The notes: generated by a model not told the origin, from the letters alone. Positions 1 to 5,342 are shown, numbered from the stretch's first letter. The stretch: DNA of 5,342 nt from an uncultured beta proteobacterium (GCA_903953145.1 CAJBIL010000569.1:1-5342); one strand, 5' to 3'. Numbers and translations are program-made.

Positions 1-2
1 CC

Positions 3-503
3 TACTACCCGTTCGAGGAAGACGTCCGCCATTTCCACGGCGCGTGCAAAACCGCGCTGGCACCCTTCGGTGACGACACACATGCACGCTACAAAAAATG
101 GTGCGACAAATATTTTTTCCTGAAGCACCGTAATGAACCACGCGGCGTTGGCGGCGTGTTCTTTGACGACCTTAACGACGGTGGATTTGAACGTTGCTTC
201 GATCTGACACGGGCTGTTGGCGATGCGTTTATTGGCGCTTATTTGCCACTCATCGAAAAGCGCCGGCACACGCCGTTTGGTGAACGCGAGCGCGACTTTC
301 AGGCTTACCGGCGTGGCCGGTATGTTGAATTCAATCTGGTGTGGGATCGCGGCACGCTGTTCGGCCTGCAATCGGGCGGGCGCACGGAGTCGATCCTGAT
401 GTCGTTACCGCCGGTCGTTAAATGGCGCTACGACTGGCAACCCGAGGCCGGCACGCCGGAAGCAGCACTCTACGACATGCTGCCGCCGCGCGACTGGGTT
501 TAA
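3..503 (+). CDS. hemF: Oxygen-dependent coproporphyrinogen III oxidase, C-terminal part (5' end outside window)
   Basis: HemF is a cytosolic enzyme of haem synthesis. It oxidatively decarboxylates two propionate side chains of coproporphyrinogen III, using O2, to give protoporphyrinogen IX. The frame is open from the first bases of the window and codes for 166 residues. E. coli HemF has about 299, so roughly 130 N-terminal residues lie to the left. Family signatures are plain: FEEDVRHFH at fragment residues 4-12, RYKKWCDKYFFLKHRNEPRG at 29-48, GGVFFDDLN at 50-58, GERERDFQ at 93-100, RGRYVEFNLVWDRGTLFGLQ at 104-123, GGRTESILMS at 125-134, and the typical RDWV terminus. No break or missing motif is visible. 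It is the only plus-strand gene and converges on a small minus-strand gene 10 bases beyond its TAA. Identification is secure; the missing start cannot be judged. Confidence 0.97.
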   Translation, partial: YYPFEEDVRHFHGACKTALAPFGDDTHARYKKWCDKYFFLKHRNEPRGVGGVFFDDLNDGGFERCFDLTRAVGDAFIGAYLPLIEKRRHTPFGERERDFQAYRRGRYVEFNLVWDRGTLFGLQSGGRTESILMSLPPVVKWRYDWQPEAGTPEAALYDMLPPRDWV

Positions 504-513
504 CGGATGTAAC

Positions 514-753
514 CTATTTGAGTTTGCCGCGCATCACGCGCACCTGCGTCGGTTTGCTGACTTTTAACTCACCACCACCGCCGACCAGGTTGCCGCAAAC
601 GCAGGCGCATTTGATGTGTGGCACCGAGTTAAGGACGGTAGTGCAATCAAGGCACTCGTAGTAGAGGTCACCGCCCACAGGCAGCGATGCGGGGTCGGGC
701 GCAGGCTCGACGGGTTTGAAGAGGTAGATTTTCCGAAGATCGATATTCAGCAT
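514..753 (-). CDS. Small cysteine-rich protein, putative zinc-ribbon-like, function unknown
   Basis: I do not recognise a named family. The 79-residue product has five cysteines: C34 and C37 in a CxxC knuckle, then C49, C51 and C53 in a CxCxCGN cluster. This layout suggests a small metal-binding fold such as a zinc ribbon; that is inference. The N-terminus (MLNIDLRKIYLFKPVEP) is followed by a proline-rich linker, and the C-terminus is basic (VRVMRGKLK). There is no signal peptide or membrane segment. Evidence that it is real: an AGGGG ribosome binding site 6 bases before the ATG, a plausible promoter upstream (-10 at 793-798), tight packing against hemF, and a coherent cysteine pattern that the overlapping plus-strand frames lack. 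It lies 105 bases downstream of hemY on the same strand, so hemY readthrough could also supply it. Nothing ties it firmly to haem metabolism. Confidence 0.75.
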   Translation of the reverse strand: MLNIDLRKIYLFKPVEPAPDPASLPVGGDLYYECLDCTTVLNSVPHIKCACVCGNLVGGGGELKVSKPTQVRVMRGKLK

Positions 754-765
754 GACGCGCCCCTG
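748..765 (-). promoter_or_regulatory. Ribosome binding site of the small cysteine-rich gene
   Basis: On the minus strand the sequence before the ATG at 753 reads CAGGGGCGCGTC. AGGGG is a good Shine-Dalgarno core, 6 bases from the start. It is the clearest ribosome binding site in the window and fixes the start of this small gene. Confidence 0.6.
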
Positions 766-792
766 ATTGACTGTGTTTTTTGTTGGACAACC

Positions 793-822
793 ATTCTAGC
801 GCGCCAAACACCTGCCGGCGAA
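793..822 (-). promoter_or_regulatory. Putative sigma-70 type promoter of the small cysteine-rich gene
   Basis: On the minus strand TAGAAT (793-798) matches the -10 consensus at five of six bases. An 18-base spacer separates it from TTCGCC (817-822), a weak -35 with three of six matches. Transcription would start near 786, leaving a leader of about 33 bases before the ATG at 753, which fits the gene well. The octamer GCTAGAAT at its core also occurs in the hemC promoter. The weak -35 keeps the call tentative. Confidence 0.45.
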
Positions 823-843
823 GAAGAAACGACTGAAATTACG

Positions 844-865
844 CGCCTGGATCAAAGATCAGGCG
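844..865 (-). terminator. Imperfect hairpin over the hemY stop codon, possible weak terminator or 3' mRNA stabiliser
   Basis: On the minus strand CGCCTGATC, a TTT loop and GATCCAGGCG form a 9-base-pair stem with one bulged C. The hemY TGA lies inside it. The bases that follow are only moderately U-rich (TAATTTCAGTCGTTTCTTCTTC), without a continuous run of U. A standard intrinsic terminator is therefore doubtful. A stem protecting the 3' end of the operon mRNA, or partial termination before the small gene, is equally possible. Confidence 0.35.
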
Positions 866-2085
866 AATTGCTCGGCAGCCGCCCGGTAATGCACCATCGC
901 TTCAGCCGGGCGCCCAGTCTGCTCAAGCAGGCGCGCCAGCTCCAGGCGCACTTCACGCTGCCCGGCCGGCATCGCCAGCGACAGCGATGCCTCCAGATAG
1001 CTCAGGGCCTTGCCCCACAAACGTTGTGCCAGACACAAGCGGCCCAGCGCGAGGAGCAACTGCGGATCGTGGGGATACTGCTGCAACCACTGCTCGGCGC
1101 GGGCAATACGTGCGGTCAGATTGCCGCCAGCACTGCGCCCGTAAAGCGCAATCAGCGAGGAGTCCCATTCGGCATCGAGTTGCGCCTCGATCATGGCGAG
1201 CGCCGCTTTGTTCGCACTTTCGCTGTGCTCAATGCTGGCACTGTCACTGGCAGAGGATGCCAGTGATGGATCAAGCAACGCCTCGGCAAACGTCAGGGTC
1301 AGACGCGGGTTACTTTCAGTAGCCGGCATCTGTTGCAGATAGGCGAGCAGCCGTAGCGGGTCAGCCCGCCGCTGATGAACGCTCTCCTGATGCGCCTTGA
1401 GTTTGATTGCCCGGGCGAGATCGGGCAGCAGACCATCGCGCTTCTCAAGCAAACGCACAATACGCAGGACTTCATCCGGATTGCCGGCACCTTGCTGGGC
1501 GCGCAGTTCAAGACGGAGCGCGGCGATGTGCCGGCCGGCGATTTTCTGCAAACGCTGCAATGCAGCCACCGCATCGCTGAAACGACGTTCGCCGAGATGC
1601 ATTTCAGCTTCGAGCATCAGGCGCGCCGCCTGCATTTTAGGCTCGTCGGTGCTGGCGTGATCCAGCCAGTGCGCCTGCTTCTCCGGCTCGTGCAGATGCT
1701 GTGCTGCACGCGCCGCCACCAGGGCCGAGAGACCGGGCAACTGGCCGGCTGCGTGTGCCTCTCCCGCTTTCTTCAGCGCCTGACTGAAACGACCTTCAAA
1801 AAGCAGGCGCAGGGCATCCTGAAACGTACCCGCCGCCTTCTCCTGCCGGCGACGCTCACGAAACAGGCGTACTTTATTCGGCAAAGAGAGGGTCAGCGCA
1901 ATAGCGCGCAGCAAGACATAAAGCACGGCAAAACCGCCGATGACCAGAAGGATTGCCAGATTGAGTGAAATTTCGGCCCGGTAAGGCGGGAAAACAAGCA
2001 GCACATAGCCTTCGTTGAAGCGTGCTGCCAGTGAAATACCAACTGCCAGCGCAAAAAGGGAAAGCAGCCAGAGCAGCCCTCTCAT
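859..2085 (-). CDS. hemY: HemY family inner-membrane protein with TPR-like repeats
   Basis: This 408-residue protein belongs to the proteobacterial HemY family (E. coli about 398 residues), which is encoded downstream of hemCDX and linked to late haem synthesis. It is unrelated to the Bacillus protoporphyrinogen oxidase also called HemY. The N-terminal HemY domain is clear: a first hydrophobic segment at residues 3-20, the conserved stretch EGYVLLVFPPYRAEISLNL at 25-43, and a second membrane segment at about 41-66. A basic region (RLFRERRRQEK) follows, then a long helical, alanine- and leucine-rich part with TPR-like helix pairs, best seen near the C-terminus (LLLALGRLCLAQRLWGKALSYLEA, then VRLELARLLEQTGRPAEAMVHYRAA). 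The topology implies a large TPR domain for protein contacts; its partners and biochemical role are not established. The ATG overlaps the hemX TGA as ATGA and has no strong ribosome binding site, so translation is probably coupled to hemX. It is the last gene of the hem operon. Confidence 0.93.
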   Translation of the reverse strand: MRGLLWLLSLFALAVGISLAARFNEGYVLLVFPPYRAEISLNLAILLVIGGFAVLYVLLRAIALTLSLPNKVRLFRERRRQEKAAGTFQDALRLLFEGRFSQALKKAGEAHAAGQLPGLSALVAARAAQHLHEPEKQAHWLDHASTDEPKMQAARLMLEAEMHLGERRFSDAVAALQRLQKIAGRHIAALRLELRAQQGAGNPDEVLRIVRLLEKRDGLLPDLARAIKLKAHQESVHQRRADPLRLLAYLQQMPATESNPRLTLTFAEALLDPSLASSASDSASIEHSESANKAALAMIEAQLDAEWDSSLIALYGRSAGGNLTARIARAEQWLQQYPHDPQLLLALGRLCLAQRLWGKALSYLEASLSLAMPAGQREVRLELARLLEQTGRPAEAMVHYRAAAEQFA

Positions 2086-3140
2086 TTGGCTGTCTTACCC
2101 AGTTTGAAGTTCTTGATGGCGGAAAGGCTTTCATTGAGTGTCGGCAACTCAATGCTGATTTCGGTCATCGACAACTCCTTGAGTCCGACCTGTGCCGTCT
2201 GCACCGCTTTATCGCGCGCATCGAAGTAGCGCTCGATCCAGCGCTGCGACTGCTTGAGCTCGTTACGAAACGTCGATTGATCACGGGCGAGCAACGCGAG
2301 ACGTGCGTTGAGCAAGCGCAGCTTGACGTTTTCACGCAGGAAAAAACCCTGCCCCGGCGCGAGCAAGGCCGGCTCGTCACGATCAAAGCGCTGGATGCGA
2401 ACCAGCGCGCGCGCTTCATGCCAGAAATCAGCGAGCAGTCGCTGCCAGAAGTCGAGCGTCAGCGCAGAAGAAGGCTCGCTGGCCGGCACAGCTTGCGCCT
2501 CAACTCTTGGCCGCGCATCAATCGCCAGCGGCAGCGTATCGATGACGGCCAGTACATTTTCGAGGCGCAGGCTCATTCCCGGCAGATCAACCTGCGGCAA
2601 GGCACGCAGGCGATCCAGGTCACGGCCAAGCACTTTGCGCAGGCTGATGAACTGCGGACGATTACTGCCGGCCAGCCGTGCGTCGGCGGTGTGCAGTGCG
2701 AGCATGGCACCCTGCACATTACCAGCCAGTTGCAACTGCTGGGCGGCCAGCGTCACACTTTGTTCGACCTCGGCCAGCGCCCATTCATCACGGTTGCGCG
2801 CCAAGTCCTGATAGAGCGTTTCCAGCGTCGCCTGCTGGCTTTGCGATTCGGCCAGCTTGGCCTCCAGCGCGCCGAGCTTGCCCTGCAAGGACGCTGCCTG
2901 ATCCTGCGCCTGCCGTGCGAGTGCGCGGCTTTCCTTGCTCGCGGTGTCGATCTCGGCGAGACGCCGGGCGATCTCCTGCTGCGTATCGGCCAGTTTGAGC
3001 CGCGTTTCGACCCATTGCCAGCCGGCCAGTACGAGCGCAACCACGGCGACAATCAACCACGGATTGCGCCACACGGCAAAAGCGTTATTCGTGGGATTTC
3101 CCGGGCTGCCCGACTCGGGCGGCAAAGCTGACGGCGTCAT
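2082..3140 (-). CDS. hemX: HemX family membrane protein (non-catalytic, uroporphyrinogen-III methyltransferase-like annotation)
   Basis: HemX proteins are encoded between hemD and hemY in many beta- and gammaproteobacteria. They are often labelled uroporphyrin-III C-methyltransferase, but this protein shows no SAM-dependent methyltransferase motifs, so an accessory membrane role is more likely. From ATG 3140 it has 352 residues: a proline/serine-rich N-terminus (1-27), one membrane segment (about 28-44, WLIVAVVALVLAGWQWV), a heptad-like coiled coil rich in Q, A, L and E (about 45-112), and a soluble C-terminal domain with the family stretch FFLRENVKLRLLNARLALLARD (266-287) and WIERYFD (301-307). 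The start is chosen because ATG 3140 overlaps the hemD TGA as ATGA, like the other two junctions. In-frame alternatives are ATG 3152 and GTG 3164, adding 4 or 8 residues. The product should sit in the inner membrane, N-terminus inside and coiled coil in the periplasm, but this topology is inferred. Confidence 0.92.
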   Translation of the reverse strand: MTPSALPPESGSPGNPTNNAFAVWRNPWLIVAVVALVLAGWQWVETRLKLADTQQEIARRLAEIDTASKESRALARQAQDQAASLQGKLGALEAKLAESQSQQATLETLYQDLARNRDEWALAEVEQSVTLAAQQLQLAGNVQGAMLALHTADARLAGSNRPQFISLRKVLGRDLDRLRALPQVDLPGMSLRLENVLAVIDTLPLAIDARPRVEAQAVPASEPSSALTLDFWQRLLADFWHEARALVRIQRFDRDEPALLAPGQGFFLRENVKLRLLNARLALLARDQSTFRNELKQSQRWIERYFDARDKAVQTAQVGLKELSMTEISIELPTLNESLSAIKNFKLGKTAK

Positions 3141-3913
3141 GATCGTGCCCATGGATAGGCGCACAAACCGGCGATGATGCCGGGGTCAGCCGGCCCGGTC
3201 AGTGTTACCTGTTGCAGACCAAAGCTTGCCGCAACCTCGGCGATGCGCTCGTGCGGGACAAAAACCGGCGTTGTGCGCAAACGCTCACGGCCGTCGGCAT
3301 CGAGCAGATCGACCAGATTCCGCAAACCTTCACTTGATGAAACGGTTAATGCATCGAGCTGGTGATTGCGCCACAGCGCATTCAAGGGCTCACCGTCGGT
3401 CGGCGCCGAGCGCTGGTAACACGTCACGTAATCGACTTGCGCACCGCGTTCGCGCAAGGTGTCGGCGAGAAACTCACGGCCGCCATTGCCCCGAAAAATC
3501 ACGACCCGCTGCCCGCTGACACGCCCGGTTTGCAGTTCCGGCAATTCGAGCAGGGCTTCAGAATCGAAGCGATCGGGCGGCGCAATCGGGCGTTCAATGC
3601 CATAGCCGGCGAGGAGCGCCACACTGCTTTGCCCGATCGCTGCTGCCTGCAAACCCGATGGCCAGACGCGTGCGGCGAGGATGGCCGGCAAACTGAAATC
3701 AACCGCATTGGGGCTGATAAAAATCGCCAGCGAATATTGTTCCAGATGGGTAATTGCCGCACGCAGCGGGGCCGGATCATCGGCAACGCTAATCTCAAGC
3801 AGAGGGAAAACCATCGGCACACCGCCTTGCGCGGCGATCAGGCCGGACAACTTCGCCGACTGCGCGCGCGGGCGCGTGACAACGATGGTTTTACCCTGAA
3901 GGGGCTGGCTCAT
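3137..3913 (-). CDS. hemD: Uroporphyrinogen-III synthase
   Basis: HemD is a soluble enzyme that closes linear hydroxymethylbilane, the HemC product, to uroporphyrinogen III while inverting ring D. This is the branch point for haem, sirohaem and cobalamin. The product is 258 residues, normal for the family. HemD sequences diverge widely, so recognition rests on scattered features and context: VVTRPRAQ near the N-terminus (11-18), FPLLEI (36-41), FISPNAV (65-71), the RFDSEALLEL segment (115-124), VVIFRGNGGREFLADTL (137-153) opening the second half, VDYVTCYQR (160-168), TVSSSEGLRNL (190-200) and PHERIAEVA (220-228). The two-domain Rossmann-like layout of the family fits. Its ATG overlaps the hemC TGA (ATGA) with no ribosome binding site of its own, so it is probably translated by coupling. 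Its TGA overlaps the preferred hemX ATG in the same way. Confidence 0.95.
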   Translation of the reverse strand: MSQPLQGKTIVVTRPRAQSAKLSGLIAAQGGVPMVFPLLEISVADDPAPLRAAITHLEQYSLAIFISPNAVDFSLPAILAARVWPSGLQAAAIGQSSVALLAGYGIERPIAPPDRFDSEALLELPELQTGRVSGQRVVIFRGNGGREFLADTLRERGAQVDYVTCYQRSAPTDGEPLNALWRNHQLDALTVSSSEGLRNLVDLLDADGRERLRTTPVFVPHERIAEVAASFGLQQVTLTGPADPGIIAGLCAYPWARS

Positions 3914-4920
3914 TGGCAGTGTGCGAGTTTTTCAAGAATGGCATCGGCGCCCTGATCGCGCAGCATTTGCGCCAGGATGCGGCCGATGGACTCATCATCT
4001 GCCGGCGCACCGCGCAACTCGGCGCTGACCATTTGCTTGCCGTCCGGCGTTGCAACAAAACCACGCAACCACAGGTCACCGTTTTCGAGCACCGCATACC
4101 CCCCGAGCGGCACCTGGCAACTGCCACCCAGCGCCCGGGAAAAAGCGCGCTCGGCACGCACGCAATGCGCCGTATCGGCATCATTGAGCGAGGCAACCAG
4201 CGCCGCTGCGCCCGGCAAATCGGACAGCACCTCGATCCCCAGCGCGCCCTGCCCCGGTGCCGGCAATGACTGCTCGGGCGTCAGCACCGAGCGAATCCGA
4301 TCCTTCAGGCCAAGCCGGATCAGGCCGGCGGCGGCGAGGATGATCGCATCGTATTCCCCGGCATCGAGCTTCTTCAGACGCGTATCGAGATTGCCGCGCA
4401 GGCTTTTGATCACCAGTTGCGGATATTTGGCACGCAGAATCGACTCACGGCGCAAGCTCGAAGTACCGACCACGGCATTCGCCGGCAGATCATCAAGCCC
4501 GGCATATTTATTGGAAATGAACGCATCGCACGGATTCTCACGTGACGAAATGGCGGCGAGGATGAACCCTTCGGGCATCACCATCGGCACGTCTTTCATC
4601 GAGTGCACGGCGAGGTCGGCGCGGCCTTCCTGCATCGCGACTTCCAGCTCCTTGATGAACAAGCCCTTGCCACCAATCTCGGACAGCGGGCGATCAAGGA
4701 TCTGGTCGCCCTTGGTCGTCATGCCAAGAATCTCGACCCGGCTCTCGGGATACAAGGCTGCAAGACGACCTTGCACATGCACCGCCTGCCACATGGCAAG
4801 ACGCGACTCACGCGAAGCGATGACGATGCGTGAGGGAACAGTAATTGTGGTGTTCAAGGGCAAAGTCTTTGTAAAAACGTTGGTCAAATCGTTGGTGAAG
4901 ATGACTGTAATCACACCCAT
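3910..4920 (-). CDS. hemC: Hydroxymethylbilane synthase (porphobilinogen deaminase)
   Basis: HemC polymerises four porphobilinogen molecules into hydroxymethylbilane on a covalently bound dipyrromethane cofactor, in the cytosol. Residue numbers assume ATG 4920 (336 residues). Landmarks: RIVIASRESRLAMWQA (31-46), GDQILDRPLSEIGGKGLF (71-88), DLAVHSMKDVP (102-112) with the catalytic aspartate D110, GTSSLRRESILR (152-163) with substrate-binding arginines, SLRGNLDTRL (173-182), APGQGALGIE (221-230), and GGSCQVPLGGYA (265-276) with C268 as the cofactor attachment site. All key residues are present. The start is uncertain: family proteins usually begin only a few residues before the VIASRES motif. 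Candidates are GTG 5001 (363 residues, but upstream of the likely transcription start), ATG 4932, ATG 4920, GTG 4914, and TTG 4863 or 4857 (317 or 315 residues, best family fit). None has a strong ribosome binding site. It is the first gene of the hemCDXY operon. Confidence 0.95.
   Translation of the reverse strand: MGVITVIFTNDLTNVFTKTLPLNTTITVPSRIVIASRESRLAMWQAVHVQGRLAALYPESRVEILGMTTKGDQILDRPLSEIGGKGLFIKELEVAMQEGRADLAVHSMKDVPMVMPEGFILAAISSRENPCDAFISNKYAGLDDLPANAVVGTSSLRRESILRAKYPQLVIKSLRGNLDTRLKKLDAGEYDAIILAAAGLIRLGLKDRIRSVLTPEQSLPAPGQGALGIEVLSDLPGAAALVASLNDADTAHCVRAERAFSRALGGSCQVPLGGYAVLENGDLWLRGFVATPDGKQMVSAELRGAPADDESIGRILAQMLRDQGADAILEKLAHCQ
4878..4896 (-). repeat. Short direct repeat ACCAACG in the hemC leader or N-terminal codons
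   Basis: On the minus strand ACCAACG occurs twice (4890-4896 and 4878-4884), 12 bases start to start, separated by ATTTG. It lies 40-60 bases downstream of the putative transcription start and upstream of the conserved HemC coding region. It may be a binding site or simply chance. Confidence 0.3.
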
Positions 4921-4943
4921 CCGGCGCACCATCGCGGGCGTCG

Positions 4944-4973
4944 ATTCTAGCACGCTCCAACAGGCTGGATCAG
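4944..4973 (-). promoter_or_regulatory. Putative extended -10 promoter of the hemCDXY operon
   Basis: On the minus strand TGCTAGAAT contains a -10 hexamer (TAGAAT, 4944-4949) with five of six consensus bases, preceded by the TGn extension. Eighteen bases upstream is CTGATC (4968-4973), a poor -35 with three of six matches, which an extended -10 can tolerate. Transcription would begin near 4937. That leaves GTG 5001 outside the message and makes ATG 4932 nearly leaderless. It sits between the hsdR end and hemC, where the operon promoter is expected. Confidence 0.5.
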
Positions 4974-5001
4974 GCTGCGCAATCTGACAATCGGACCGCA
5001 C

Positions 5002-5054
5002 TCAATAATGAATCCGCCAACTAATAGATATGCCAACGTAAGCCGAATGATTGA
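5002..5054. other. Intergenic gap between hsdR and the hemC promoter region
   Basis: This short A/T-richer stretch follows the hsdR stop. I see no convincing hairpin with a U-run, so hsdR transcription may read into the hem operon. No attachment site or repeat is visible. Confidence 0.4.
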
Positions 5055-5342
5055 TCAAGCGCTGGCATTATCTACTCGGTGCGCCATGCGAACCTTGATC
5101 ACGCACACTCTGCTGCCAGATATGCGATACACCAACTGCGCCACCTGGGCTTTGTCATCCGGCGTGTAAGGCGGCTCTGGCAGGGTTTGATAGACATGAT
5201 CAAGGATGAACGTTTCCACTTCGGCCTGCGTTTGCTCTTTCTCGGTCCAGTGGTCTAGTGGCGCAATGACGGCCAGCACGCCGGCCAACAATTCCTTGCT
5301 GGCCTGTTTGATGCGCTCACGATCCACCTTGCTCAAATCAGC
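5055..5342 (-). CDS. hsdR: Type I restriction endonuclease subunit R, C-terminal end (5' part outside window; last codons probably frameshifted)
   Basis: The reading frame enters from the right edge without a start. Its 95 residues begin ADLSKVDRERIKQASKELL. They resemble, from memory of the family, the extreme C-terminus of HsdR, the motor and nuclease subunit that with HsdM and HsdS cleaves unmodified DNA. Typical features are KVDRERIKQASKELL, the conserved WTEKEQTQAEVE, FILDHVYQTLPEPPYT and VAQLVYR. The helicase and nuclease domains would lie to the right. After VYR the frame reads ISGSRVCVIKVRMAHRVDNASA, unlike the family. One added base near 5124-5125 would instead give HIWQQSVRDQGSHGAPSR and a TAA at 5068-5070. 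HIWQQS is the sort of ending expected, so a one-base deletion or sequencing error is likely. The change lies beyond the catalytic domains and may be tolerated. A TTG at 5336 is an internal leucine, not a start. The gene ends about 135 bases before hemC. Confidence 0.8.
   Translation of the reverse strand, partial: ADLSKVDRERIKQASKELLAGVLAVIAPLDHWTEKEQTQAEVETFILDHVYQTLPEPPYTPDDKAQVAQLVYRISGSRVCVIKVRMAHRVDNASA

Noticed and set aside
422..661. A plus-strand frame overlapping the end of hemF and the cysteine-rich gene
   Set aside because: It overlaps the strongly supported hemF C-terminus and has no coherent motif; the minus-strand frame has the cysteine pattern and ribosome binding site.
771..786. 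T-rich stretch (CTGTGTTTTTTGTTGG) as a plus-strand terminator for hemF
   Set aside because: No GC-rich stem precedes it on the plus strand, and it is about 270 bases beyond the hemF stop.
616..1266. A 216-codon plus-strand frame spanning the small gene and the hemY 3' end
   Set aside because: It crosses the intergenic promoter region and two minus-strand genes, with no domain and no ribosome binding site support.
859..2085. HemY as a protoporphyrinogen oxidase
   Set aside because: There is no FAD-binding Rossmann motif; the two membrane segments and TPR-like helices match the proteobacterial HemY family, which shares only the name.
2022..3131. A 369-codon open frame on the plus strand opposite hemX
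   Set aside because: It is antisense to a clearly identified HemX with membrane segment, coiled coil and ATGA junctions. Long open antisense frames are common in GC-rich coding DNA, and the product has no recognisable domain.
3977..4987. A 336-codon plus-strand frame opposite hemC
   Set aside because: It mirrors HemC codons and yields a low-complexity serine- and arginine-rich product; HemC motifs on the other strand are unambiguous.
5055..5336. A free-standing 93-residue small protein starting at TTG 5336
   Set aside because: The frame continues open to the window edge and matches the C-terminus of HsdR, so the TTG is an internal leucine.
1..5342. CRISPR array, retron, phage or toxin-antitoxin features
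   Set aside because: I saw no spaced repeats, reverse transcriptase or paired small genes; apart from the hsdR end the window is an ordinary haem synthesis locus.

Overview
The window is a haem (tetrapyrrole) biosynthesis locus from a proteobacterium, most likely a betaproteobacterium. The evidence is the hemC-hemD-hemX-hemY order, the protein sequences, a moderately high GC content and TAGAAT-type -10 promoter elements. I cannot name the genus from sequence alone.

Layout, left to right. Positions 3-503 (+) hold the C-terminal 166 residues of HemF, oxygen-dependent coproporphyrinogen III oxidase. Ten bases later, tail to tail, is a 79-residue cysteine-rich protein of unknown function (514-753, -) with its own likely promoter and ribosome binding site. 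Then comes a four-gene minus-strand operon read from right to left: hemC (about 4920 to 3910), hemD (3913-3137), hemX (3140-2082) and hemY (2085-859). Each of its three internal junctions is a 4-base ATGA stop/start overlap, which points to translational coupling. An extended -10 promoter lies just upstream of hemC, and an imperfect hairpin covers the hemY stop codon. At the right edge (5342 to 5055, -) is the C-terminal end of a type I restriction endonuclease R subunit (hsdR). Its last codons look shifted by one base.

How the genes work together. HemC makes the linear tetrapyrrole hydroxymethylbilane. HemD closes it to uroporphyrinogen III. HemX and HemY are inner-membrane accessory proteins associated with this pathway, without a well-proven catalytic role. 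HemF acts two steps after HemD, converting coproporphyrinogen III to protoporphyrinogen IX. The hsdR end belongs to an unrelated defence system and marks a boundary between accessory and housekeeping DNA.

I see no clear new system. The items most worth a second look are the apparent hsdR frameshift, the unresolved HemC start and its repeat-bearing leader, the small cysteine-rich protein, and the excess of the palindrome GCCGGC. No stretch over 300 bases lacks a gene. I saw no tRNA, rRNA, CRISPR array or insertion sequence.
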